From: an uncultured Lachnospiraceae bacterium
GTDB lineage: Bacteria > Bacillota > Clostridia > Lachnospirales > Lachnospiraceae
Direction: 5' to 3'
Assembly (NCBI GenBank): GCA_902789175.1
Contig: CADANF010000015.1
Span: forward strand, 1-53,865
DNA: 53,865 bases
Part shown: positions 6,804 to 17,000 of the stretch, piece by piece
How the letters are laid out: the number at the start of each line of letters is the position of its first letter
How positions within the stretch are numbered: position 1 is the stretch's first letter
Position numbers and translations under genes: made by a program
The notes under the pieces: generated by a model
The model's database searches: none
What the model was told of the DNA's origin: nothing
Seen by the model: the letters and a program-made list of their open reading frames with translations, nothing else

Positions 6804-9800
6804 CTAATCCAACTCTTCCTTTAGTCTATCAACAATCTCCTTAATCTCAGCAGAGTTGATAGCCCCATTCAAAGAATCTTTTGTCACGATAAGATTATCT
6901 CCTTCGACAATATCATGCTTTGCATATATCTTTTTCTTCTCTTCCCAACGCTTGCTATAGCCATAATCTCCAAGCATTCCACAATGCTCCCAGTAGTAAC
7001 ATATACCACTTTCCGCATCCTCTATAGTAAAGTCTGGAATACGCTGTCCATCCTCTCCTAAATCAAGTTCTTTTTCGTACTCGTATTCAATACCGGCTTC
7101 AAAAAGCATATTAGCAATTATTACTTCAGATTTTGAACGTACCAAATCACCTTTTAGCGTCATATGTATCAAAGACTTCTCAAAATATCTTCCCTTATAT
7201 TCTGTAATATCAGGGACTTTGAAGAGACAAGTAAGTCGTTTGGCAACCTCAGAATATGACATATCCGCATAATCACGAAGTTTAACAGCATCATCATTAT
7301 ATAAGATAACTATCTTATTTTTCTGTCTTGTTATAGCAGTATATAGAAGCTCTTTAGAAAGCATCCTGCTTGGTTCTCCAAGAACAAGAATTGCCGTACC
7401 AAATTCACTCCCCTGTGATTTATGGACAGTCAGCGCATATGCAAGTTCTATATCAGAATTCCCTTCATCTGATACTGTGGAAAACCATTTATATGCACAA
7501 TCCGGCTGTGACGAAAACCTAATCTGGTGAGTCTTTGGACTTCCTTTATCCCACAATCTTTCTACAATCCCGACTTCACCATTTGCCACATAATTATTAT
7601 CCGGTCCTTCAGGATAACCTTTACTTCTCTGATTTCGTATATTTATTACCTTGTCTCCATATACAATTCCATCAGTTCCAAGAACATACTTCGTTCCTCT
7701 GATTTTGCCATGCGGCATTTCTATCATAGAAGTAGATCTATATCTTTCATGGATATACCTGTTAATAGTTGATGTTCCTATACCTGCATCATTTCTATAT
7801 GCTGATAGTATTTGCCAATCTTCAACTTTCAATGGATATGTTCCAAAATTCATCCAACCATTGGTTATGACACCACCTAACGATAGATTAAAACCTTCTA
7901 TATCATCCGGGTCTGACATTTCCGTTTCGTTAGCTATAACCTCAAATATCTTTTCTTCCAGTTCTTCAGGCGTTGACCATTTCTTAAATTCAACTCTTTC
8001 GCCAAGCTTTCCCGACTGTAACTTAATGAATATATCTTCATCTAAATCCGATGGATTATCTGTATACCACTTTGCAAGTTCGGTATCTTCACGAATTTCA
8101 CCATCACCGGCAAATTGACGCATAATAATTGTAAGCTCACCAAAGCCTTTGGCTACCTTTGGAAATTCATTCGCATCTTTATTAAGCTCTTGCACCAAAT
8201 CAACAAATGGTCTTCCTGCTCCTATTGGCGGCAACTGGTTAGGATCTCCAACAAATATTATACGTTGAGCATTTTTCTTAAGTGCTTGAAGAAGTGCTCC
8301 AAACATTTCCTCAGTCAACATGGAGCTTTCATCTATAATTACTGTATACGGAACATTCTCAGCCTCTTTATCAGAAAGAGTATATTGCATTGAATAACCA
8401 TTATATCTCTTACTCTCACTTAAAAACTGAGCAACTGTCTTAGCTTTGCAATTAACCTCATGGTCTTTCATTGCCTGAACCATACGCACTCTTGCTTTGC
8501 CTGTTGGCGCAAGAAGGAGAACTCCACCATCTCTTACCTGCGGAGACTTGCAAAGCAATGCAAGAAGAGTCGTTTTCCCAGTTCCAGCTCCACCTATAAG
8601 AACAGAAAGTCGTGACTCAGCTAATTCCTTCAATATAGCAACTCTCTCATTTCTTGCCATATCCTTTTCTTTGAAGTCCGGAATATTTTTTCTTGCAAAC
8701 TCATCTTCAACTATCTTGTTCCAATCTTCGTTAATTACATGTCTTTTACCTTTAAGTCTCTTCTTTACCGAAGAACGTATCACTTCATCAAATTCATTTA
8801 GTCTATTAAGTTGATATGCCCTGCTATTATCCTCACATGTGACTACTTTTAACTCTTCCTCTAAGAAATCATCTATACTGTTAAGTACATCTCCTGTCAC
8901 ATGACAAGCTGGTTCAATAGCAAGCTCATTTAATCCTCTTATAATAAAATCCATAGGATAAACGGTATGTCCTTCAGCAGCCTGGTTCTCAAGATGACTT
9001 ACCACATATGCCCTTACTCTTCTTTCATCATTATCAGAATCAATCATTGTAGGTTCTTCTAGTGGTTTTATGTTTCTGATAATCTCCGGAGGGAATACAG
9101 CCATATCAATCTTCTTGGCAGTTATTATATACTCCGATACAAGACATCTGGTTTTTTCATAAAGAATATATGGATTCTCTAATATATCTTTATCAGAAAC
9201 AGTGATTCCAAGATGCATTCTCTCTTCCTGATTAAATATAGTGTATGCCTGCTCCTCACTTAATGAAATTCTGGACAATAGCCAAAATAACTTTTTTCTT
9301 TCTTCAGGAAGTGTTAGTAGAACCTTTGCTGCAGTTTTACTAACAGCTTTGAGAGCCTTTCCTTTCAAATATTTCTCAGGTTCAGCAAATATTTCCTCAA
9401 CCTTAACCTCAAAATCTGATTCATCATTTATAAGTCTCTTAATTTCATTATTCAGCACATAATTATGAGTAAAACCTACCGCATACAGCATTGACTCAAA
9501 GCCCGGATAAACACCTCTTTCAAGCCAAACTTCATTTAATCTTTCTCTTGTCCATTTAATACATTCATTCCAATTACCAGGAATACAATCCTTAATGATT
9601 TCAAGGCTCTTAATAATCTGCAATAGAACACTTATTACCGCATCATAAGATAAATGCTCAGTAGCATAAGAAAACTCATCAAAATACTCGTCATCTGCAA
9701 ATACAGTAATGCTCCTAATATCAAAATCAGGGTGTTCTTCTGCATATTCCATCATTTCCCGATACGGCAAGAGAAAACCATTTTTTCTATCATCTCTAAT

Positions 9801-10487
9801 AGAATGTCCAAGCATCGTTTCCCATAAAATAGAACGAATCTTTTTCTTTTCAGTATAATTATGCTCAGGAGGTTCTGTGATAGAAACAATATATCCTACT
9901 CCCATAACAACTCTTTTTGCATCATCTACAAAAGGAACCTGTTTAGCATATGGAATCATCAATGATTTATTTGGCTCTACGTTCTCATAAAAGGTTTTAA
10001 ATATCGCCCTCTGATTTTCCGCATCCTGCGCCCAGTTTGTTTTAAAATATAAATCAGGTTCTTTAGTCGGATCAAATCCTATATCATACTTTTCAATTAA
10101 CCCTTTTATATTCTCATTATTGTTCTGTCCACTCTTATTAAGCATTGTCCACGCATAAGGTCTGGCAGGGAATGAAAATGGTGGATAAACCAGTTCAGTC
10201 TCCGTAAAATGCCCATGCGTACTAGGCGAAGTATTTGTGTATGGATGAACTGTTGTCCGAATATATGTATCTTCAGACATAAAGCATCCGCCTTCGTTTA
10301 CACATGGTATTTCATTCTCATGTCCCTTAACCGCAGCTCCTGCAATGGTTGATTCAAATTCATCATTTCTTGCGCCTGCAATATTTTTCAACCTGAGACA
10401 CGCATTATTAAAACATGGCTTATTACAAACAAAACCGTTATATCCATTATCTTTCCAAGGTATTCTTACCGATAAATGTTGAGCCAT
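6804..10487 (-). CDS. RecD-like SF1 helicase with Cys-rich N-terminus and nuclease-like C-terminus
   Basis: 1227 aa. N-terminal domain (about 1-120) opens with SVRIPWKDNGYNGFVCNKPC and several further Cys/His, probably metal-binding. The helicase core has Walker A GGAGTGKTT (about 630), DESSM (about 715), GDPNQLPPIG (about 740) and TVHKSQGSEF (about 1015), as in RecD2/TraA-type SF1B helicases. The last 120 residues carry SKSEVIIANML, RIPDFTI and YYWEHCGM, the E...PDF...(E)xH spacing of a PD-(D/E)XK-type nuclease fold in which the final K is replaced by H. It lies 17 bases after the GHKL ATPase and is likely co-transcribed with BREX. Inferred role: DNA unwinding and cleavage in defence; catalytic activity is unproven. 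Confidence 0.8.
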   Translation of the reverse strand: MAQHLSVRIPWKDNGYNGFVCNKPCFNNACLRLKNIAGARNDEFESTIAGAAVKGHENEIPCVNEGGCFMSEDTYIRTTVHPYTNTSPSTHGHFTETELVYPPFSFPARPYAWTMLNKSGQNNNENIKGLIEKYDIGFDPTKEPDLYFKTNWAQDAENQRAIFKTFYENVEPNKSLMIPYAKQVPFVDDAKRVVMGVGYIVSITEPPEHNYTEKKKIRSILWETMLGHSIRDDRKNGFLLPYREMMEYAEEHPDFDIRSITVFADDEYFDEFSYATEHLSYDAVISVLLQIIKSLEIIKDCIPGNWNECIKWTRERLNEVWLERGVYPGFESMLYAVGFTHNYVLNNEIKRLINDESDFEVKVEEIFAEPEKYLKGKALKAVSKTAAKVLLTLPEERKKLFWLLSRISLSEEQAYTIFNQEERMHLGITVSDKDILENPYILYEKTRCLVSEYIITAKKIDMAVFPPEIIRNIKPLEEPTMIDSDNDERRVRAYVVSHLENQAAEGHTVYPMDFIIRGLNELAIEPACHVTGDVLNSIDDFLEEELKVVTCEDNSRAYQLNRLNEFDEVIRSSVKKRLKGKRHVINEDWNKIVEDEFARKNIPDFKEKDMARNERVAILKELAESRLSVLIGGAGTGKTTLLALLCKSPQVRDGGVLLLAPTGKARVRMVQAMKDHEVNCKAKTVAQFLSESKRYNGYSMQYTLSDKEAENVPYTVIIDESSMLTEEMFGALLQALKKNAQRIIFVGDPNQLPPIGAGRPFVDLVQELNKDANEFPKVAKGFGELTIIMRQFAGDGEIREDTELAKWYTDNPSDLDEDIFIKLQSGKLGERVEFKKWSTPEELEEKIFEVIANETEMSDPDDIEGFNLSLGGVITNGWMNFGTYPLKVEDWQILSAYRNDAGIGTSTINRYIHERYRSTSMIEMPHGKIRGTKYVLGTDGIVYGDKVINIRNQRSKGYPEGPDNNYVANGEVGIVERLWDKGSPKTHQIRFSSQPDCAYKWFSTVSDEGNSDIELAYALTVHKSQGSEFGTAILVLGEPSRMLSKELLYTAITRQKNKIVILYNDDAVKLRDYADMSYSEVAKRLTCLFKVPDITEYKGRYFEKSLIHMTLKGDLVRSKSEVIIANMLFEAGIEYEYEKELDLGEDGQRIPDFTIEDAESGICYYWEHCGMLGDYGYSKRWEEKKKIYAKHDIVEGDNLIVTKDSLNGAINSAEIKEIVDRLKEELD

Positions 10488-10504
10488 AATCTTCTACTCC
10501 ATTT

Positions 10505-13500
10505 CTACAGTATCCCCGTAATCACATATTTTTTTCCATTAAATCTGACTTCATCATCAACCTTATGTCCCAAGAACGCTTTATGCAGTGGAAATTTATC
10601 AGGTTGAATCGTATTATCATATACGGAGCCATCCTGCTTCTTATATGTCACAAAACTTCCTTCCACCACAACCTCTTCGTGCTCTGTTATAGCAGCCACC
10701 TCATCATCTGCAAATATATTTCTTCTTGAAACTCTTATGGTTGACGTATCACGCTTATCTTTTCCAACATCATCAAAAGCATCTCCGCTCTCAGCTTTTG
10801 GCAGTCCATATTCTTCTATAAGCTGAAGAAGTGTCTGTATCTCAGTAATATGAGTCTGTGTAAAATGAACAGTCATATCACCGGATATCTTTATATCGTA
10901 AGTATCGGCTTCACTTCTTGAATCTATGCTCTTAAGTGCATATCGAATCTTTGACTTAAAGTCCTCTTTATTTATATCCCTTATCCTCTTATAATTACTT
11001 GCACAATTAGGGCACAGACACATATTCATCTGAGGAAGCTCCATGCCAAAATTAGATATCTCAACAGCTTCCACATTATCTGTAGGATTCATACATATCT
11101 GACAGAGCTTAATATTGTCATCATTCGTATACATTCCAATAGCATAAGCTCTAGCATTCTTTGGCGATTTGCTAACTCTTATACTTCTCCATACTTCCTT
11201 ATAAGTTATAGGATCTGCACAGAAGAACTCTTCTCTAACATGACGCACAAGATTATCTATACTCTTAACCCTATGTATCGGAAAATCGTTAGATGTCCAT
11301 GCATTTGCATCAAATGTATCATCATCTTCATCATATGAACTATCACTATCGGATACGGTCTTGCCAAGACTTCTTGCTAACTGATTCAGAAGAATCATTT
11401 TGTCTCTTCTTGGCATACTATCAACCATTGCAAATGCATCTGCTGTTGTGTCTGCAGCTTTCTCAGTAAAACCAAGGATAGTATATGCCTCCTTCATGGG
11501 AAGCACCTGACCATATATAGTATCATCGAGTTCATATTTAGACAGTTCATCTATTGAATGAAGCTGACCATCCTTACCATAAAGCCATCTGTAATATGAA
11601 AAAGTTCTCAGCAAGTCTGCCTTTTCTTCCTGTTCATAAGGATTAGTTTTTCTATAACTGACATATCCTTTTAGTTTCCTTGCATTTAACAAGATTAGCT
11701 TAAACAAAGCTGCTGACTTTCTTTTTGTAAGCTCTATATCGGAACCATCTTCGATATATGATAAGTTATCTTCAAGAAAAACAATATCTGCTTTAGGGCA
11801 GAACTCTCCCTTTGCTACCCAGTGACTATCTCCATGTCCTTCCTGCCTTCTGATACCATCTTCAAAAGGACTTATAATAACTCCCAGCTTATCGAAAGCA
11901 TCCATAGAAATATCATTCTTCTCATAGAATTCAACATCAACGAAGTCAACTTCAAAGTCATATTCCTCATCATATAAGGTAAACGGAGCATAATAATCTT
12001 TCAGATTCACGCCTTCCTTTGATATTGGTAAGCTTGCATTTTCCGGGCATGCAAATATATCATCTTCCGCCTCTATCTTTATGATATATGCATCTTTCGC
12101 AAGTTCTTTTATCTCTTTCAGTTCACTTTCACTGTCTACTGACGATATAAGCTGCAATAACTGCTTCATATCTTCAAGATATTCAGGAATAAAATCATCT
12201 TCATTATCAAAATTTATCCTATCAGAGTCAGAAGCGTACTTTCTAAGTATCTTTTCCTTAACAAACTGGAAGTTATTAAACTCTGCAATCTGAAACCCAT
12301 CAATCAAAACATCCTTGCAGCTATCAGCTACAGAGCGTTTAACTATAGCAGATGATACTATCTGTTTGTAATTACTTGATGAAGAAAGATAGAGCATTTC
12401 CTGTCCATCAACATATGCAGGTACCATCTTATTATCTGCATTTAGCACTATAGGTGCTTCTCTAAGAGTCTCCCAAGCTTTAGGTAATTGCCTTCTTATG
12501 GTAGATACATAAGCTCCGCCTCTTGAATACTCAACCCCGGAATCGTAATATTTCTCAGTATTATGATTTAAGAATCTGTAAAAATCCAATAAATCCTCAA
12601 AATTCTTACTATGGCTATCTACAGTTCTGCCACCAATCCGCTTCAGATTAAAAGCCCAGTCTATAAGTCCAAACTGCTTAACCTTAAGATCATCTGTAAG
12701 CCAGATGAAATATTCCATAAAGTAGGATTCTCTCTCATTGTTAATAGAAACAAACCTTGGTACATTATCAAAGCTCTCAGCAAAAAGTGGTCTATCTCTA
12801 AAAGTGCCAATCTCATGAGGAACAGGTATACGCAAATCTTTTGCTCTTGCATAATCTCCCAAGCGGTTAGGGAATATAGCTTCCTTTAGGAATACATTTG
12901 TAACCTTCTCTTTAAGTCCCGGAATCGTATTATTCTCTTCTTCATCTTTAAAAGCCTGCATCAATGTACGACGAATAAACATCTGAGTAATAAGCTTCTT
13001 ATCCCTCAGTGTAATCATGGACTCTGCTATAAGGTCTCCCAATTTATCAAAAAGTGCATCATTAAAAGCTGATGGTGTCATCAGTTTTTCTCTTGATACT
13101 GCCGTTTCAAATGAACCATGAATAAGGAACGGAAGGTTTGTATTATCTCTCGTAGGGAAATATACCCACATATCCGTATCTTTCAGCTCATTTATGTTAT
13201 CGCCTCGGCTGTTCAGCTTATATGCAACACTTACCTCAGCATCCGTCATCTTCTCATGATCAAATGTCTTCTTAAATCGAAGATACTTGCTAATCTCTTC
13301 CTTATCGTTATGACCACTTCCCTCAATCCTACAAGTTACAAGCCTTTCATCAAGCTCATCTTCTTTGAGTGTAATCATTGCATATTTATTTGTAGACCTA
13401 TCAATCCAAAAGAGATTCCTGATTGAAGAAAGAAATAAAAGGATCTCCCCATTTAGGCTTTGAAGTTTATCAAGTACATCCTTCCCTGGTACAGAATACA

Positions 13501-14050
13501 GTTTTCCATCTTCATCTTTTTTCTTGAACGGTATAATAATCTTCGTGATATGGTCACTTTCTGTAAATGGAATAAACCCACCTTTCCCCTTCATCCTATC
13601 ATTTAACAGTCTTTTCTCCATATCAGGAGCAAAATTATCCTTAAGCTCAACCGGTAAAAGATAACTCTCAATTCTAAATGCCTCATTATCAGAATAAATC
13701 TCCGGTTGATATGTATATTTGAATACAGACTTAAATCCCATTCCAAACCTGCCTATGGTCTGACCTGAAGATTTATCCTTCGTTCCCATAAGCATAGATG
13801 AGACACCTATTACATCTCCTTCATCAAACGGATCACCATTGTGATAAAAGATAAGTTTGTCAGGATAATATTCAATTACAACCTTGGTCGCATTCTCATC
13901 TTCAGCATTCTGCAATAACTCATATACAAAGTGATTACTATCCGAGTAATGTCCTGCGAGAAGTGCTTCATACTTCTCAGGATGCTCCGTCATAGCGTGC
14001 CATTCAAATTTATTATTGTCATATATAGATTTGTAATCTATCTTCCCCAT
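10505..14050 (-). CDS. Sacsin-like GHKL ATPase with C-terminal zinc ribbon
   Basis: 1181 aa. Residues 40-110 contain a Bergerat-fold ATP site: N-box ELLQNAEDEN (E44, N48), G1 HNGDPF, G2 IGRFGMGFKS, in the arrangement of the sacsin N-terminal domain, related to Hsp90 and MutL ATPases. A very long unassigned middle follows. Near 980-1015 are CQIC and CLCPNC, a probable four-Cys zinc site, then an acidic linker and a small beta-rich end domain. AGGAGAAGG precedes the ATG. It sits between the HEPN-SNF2 helicase and the RecD-like helicase with gaps under 20 bases, implying a shared complex or pathway. Sacsin-like ATPases recur in anti-phage islands; the molecular role here is unknown. Confidence 0.75.
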   Translation of the reverse strand: MGKIDYKSIYDNNKFEWHAMTEHPEKYEALLAGHYSDSNHFVYELLQNAEDENATKVVIEYYPDKLIFYHNGDPFDEGDVIGVSSMLMGTKDKSSGQTIGRFGMGFKSVFKYTYQPEIYSDNEAFRIESYLLPVELKDNFAPDMEKRLLNDRMKGKGGFIPFTESDHITKIIIPFKKKDEDGKLYSVPGKDVLDKLQSLNGEILLFLSSIRNLFWIDRSTNKYAMITLKEDELDERLVTCRIEGSGHNDKEEISKYLRFKKTFDHEKMTDAEVSVAYKLNSRGDNINELKDTDMWVYFPTRDNTNLPFLIHGSFETAVSREKLMTPSAFNDALFDKLGDLIAESMITLRDKKLITQMFIRRTLMQAFKDEEENNTIPGLKEKVTNVFLKEAIFPNRLGDYARAKDLRIPVPHEIGTFRDRPLFAESFDNVPRFVSINNERESYFMEYFIWLTDDLKVKQFGLIDWAFNLKRIGGRTVDSHSKNFEDLLDFYRFLNHNTEKYYDSGVEYSRGGAYVSTIRRQLPKAWETLREAPIVLNADNKMVPAYVDGQEMLYLSSSSNYKQIVSSAIVKRSVADSCKDVLIDGFQIAEFNNFQFVKEKILRKYASDSDRINFDNEDDFIPEYLEDMKQLLQLISSVDSESELKEIKELAKDAYIIKIEAEDDIFACPENASLPISKEGVNLKDYYAPFTLYDEEYDFEVDFVDVEFYEKNDISMDAFDKLGVIISPFEDGIRRQEGHGDSHWVAKGEFCPKADIVFLEDNLSYIEDGSDIELTKRKSAALFKLILLNARKLKGYVSYRKTNPYEQEEKADLLRTFSYYRWLYGKDGQLHSIDELSKYELDDTIYGQVLPMKEAYTILGFTEKAADTTADAFAMVDSMPRRDKMILLNQLARSLGKTVSDSDSSYDEDDDTFDANAWTSNDFPIHRVKSIDNLVRHVREEFFCADPITYKEVWRSIRVSKSPKNARAYAIGMYTNDDNIKLCQICMNPTDNVEAVEISNFGMELPQMNMCLCPNCASNYKRIRDINKEDFKSKIRYALKSIDSRSEADTYDIKISGDMTVHFTQTHITEIQTLLQLIEEYGLPKAESGDAFDDVGKDKRDTSTIRVSRRNIFADDEVAAITEHEEVVVEGSFVTYKKQDGSVYDNTIQPDKFPLHKAFLGHKVDDEVRFNGKKYVITGIL

Positions 14051-14069
14051 AATCCTTCTCCTGTGCAGT

Positions 14070-17000
14070 CTACTCTACATGAAGTACCCCTTTCACGAGT
14101 AGATTTGTATGTATGTCGGCTTTAGAAATAGTTTCCTGCATTGTTTTTTCTTGATTCTCATAATCAACCTTGAGCTTATTAAGCTGCGAAGTTCTCATAC
14201 GGATAATCTTTTCATCCGTAGCATTTTGTATCATTCCTCTAATAATAAGCTCTCTCTGGTGGAATGACTGTGATAACTGCTCTATACGGTAATCACACTC
14301 TTCTTTTACATCATTTGTATATTTTCCTTTTATCTCCACCCATCTATTATAGTGAAGCTTATCCATATCATCCCACTTGCTCTCATATGCTGGAGCATCT
14401 ACCCCTACATCCGAAGCATACTGTAAGATTGATAATATATTCTTCTGGACATATTCGTTCTCACTGATAGCCATAAGCTTAATATCAGGTCGAAGTCCAA
14501 CGTATCTCCATGCATATATAAGAAATTCATAATCTCCTGCAGGTATATCTTCACTTGATACAGATATACCTATCTCGCACGGGAACTTACTACTTTCATA
14601 CTGTGCTGCCTGAACAACAAATGGGTGCATCTGTGTGAAGAATGCAACATCCCTGTTATCCTTGGCTGTGGCACTATCAAATGTAACAGATAAAGCCTGT
14701 TTATCTGATTTAAGATATGCATTCCAGAGTTTACTTGCTATATTGTTATTGACTATCTTAAGTTCTTTCAGGTTGTTAAGAAGCATCTGTCTCTTATCAG
14801 CAGATAATCTTAGTGTCTTTATCTCCTGCTTACCTCTCAGATACTCACCTTTTCCAAGGAAATCATCCATAAATACATTAACCATATTGTTGATGCTTTC
14901 AGGTGAAATCCATTCATTTTCAGCTTCCTGAACATCCTTATCGGCTATATAATTAGATAGGTCGAATCCAAAGAGAGTCTTCTCATCCTGTTCAAGTTTT
15001 CTCATCTCTTGAACTCTCATAACCTCATTATCAGCCATCTTTTCAATCTTCATATGACGTTCTTCTTCCGTAAGTTCGGAACTGAACATAATCTCCATGA
15101 TCTGATCAGTAATATCTCCAAGTATCTCAGAACAGTCACCGATGCTGTCCTCAAATACGCCAATCTTACTAAGACATCTGTTATAGATAACAGAATCTAT
15201 CGTATCATCAGTAATCATGTTATATATCTTAACGGTATCGCTCTTCTGTCCACGTCTGTCTATACGACCTATTCTCTGCTCGATTCTCATAGGATTCCAA
15301 GGAAGATCATAGTTTATCATAGTATCGCAGAACTGATAATCCAAACCTTCGCAACCCACCTCACTAAAGAGGAGCACATCAATCGCATCTTTATGGTCTC
15401 TTTCAAGAAGGAACCTCTGTCTCATCTTAAATCTATCTTCATCCGAAACAGAACCATCTACCTGTCCTACCCTTATGCCGTTCTCAACAAGTTTTTTATT
15501 AATATATCTTAGCGTGTGCCGGAAGGAACTAAAGATAATAACCCTATTGTTATCCTCTGTCTGCTTCTGTCTTATAACTTCAAGCATCTTATCAAACTTA
15601 GGATCATTCTCAGGAAGTTTTTCAACTAACCCGGCTATCTCGTCAGCAAGCTCAAAGAGAGAGTTTTCCTCATCACTATTTAAAGCATAATCATACTCGT
15701 ATAATTCTCCATCTTCCTGAATCTGCCCAAGCCTTCTTTCAACCAGATCATTAAGGAATGGAGCGAGTCCATATATACAACTTGCAGCCTGACGCATGAT
15801 AGTACACATCATAAACCTTACACTTCTGCTACCATGAAGCTGTGCAAGAGCATTTGACTCAAATTCTATAAGAGAATCATATAAATCTTTCTGAACACCA
15901 TTAAACGGTGCCGTAACTGTAATTGTCCTTCTGATACAGAAGTCTTCAATATCTCTTCGTCTTGTACGGTTAATCATCGTATTAAATGAATGAAGAGATT
16001 CTATCTTTGTTACAATATCTATCTTTTCCTCTCTTGTTACTTCCTGCTTCTCAAGGAAATTATAGATAGTTTCAAAGTTCGGATGCTGCTGAATGACATT
16101 TCTGCCCCATTCTGTCGTGAGAATGTTAGCTATCTCCTGCTTACCCTCTTCCTGCCAGTTTTCGCCTTGATTTCTAACAATACGAAGAAGACTGTTAATG
16201 TAAGCATTTGGTTCAGACATAGTGGCAAATGTATCTTTATCTATTACAACATCCGGTCGAAGTAAGTTAAGCAATGTATATAAGTCATTCTTACTATTCT
16301 GCAAAGGTGTAGCTGTAAGAAATACAACTGCATCAGCATTTCTGCAAAAAAGTTCTACACCCTTGTAAGCCCATGTATTTGCATTTCTTATATTATGAGC
16401 CTCATCTACAATAACAAGATCAAACCTTGGAAATGGATCCAGTTCCTCCAGTCCAAGAGACTTATTCTTCTTATTTGATGTGGACTGTTTTCCTTTTACG
16501 GAATCTTCTCCAAAAAGTGAATAAGGAATAATAGTCTTTTTATGTCTGTCAGGCCACTCGCCATCTCTATCTGTCTCAGATATAGCTTCTAGGAGCTGAC
16601 TACCATCCAACTGTGTGAAGTCCTCATCAAATCTCTTCATTTCAAGTTCCCACTTACGTTCAGCGACAAGTGGTCTTGGACATATGATAAGTACGGAATT
16701 GACACTTGATCTTGCTTCAAGCTCTTTTAAGATAAGACCTGCTTCAATAGTTTTACCGACACCTACATCATCAGCAACAAGAAGTCTTGGACTGTCTGAT
16801 TTAATCATCTTAAGCGCTGGTCTGAACTGATAAGGTACAAAATCAATTCTTGCCGAATTAAGCGAATAAAGGTTGGTAGAACCCGGATTATATATCTGAT
16901 ATGCGGTAAGAGCTGCTTTAACATTTTCTAAGCTTAAGTAATTCTTCGCCTCTGATTCCTGCTTAAGCTTAATCTGCTCTCGATAGAAGGTACGAACCGC

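Noticed and set aside
7651-8118. Long plus-strand frame (155 codons) opposite the RecD-like helicase
   Set aside because: Antisense to a gene with clear helicase motifs; Ser/Pro-rich shadow composition.
15009-15512. Long plus-strand frame (167 codons) opposite the SNF2 helicase
   Set aside because: Antisense shadow of the conserved helicase C-terminal lobe.
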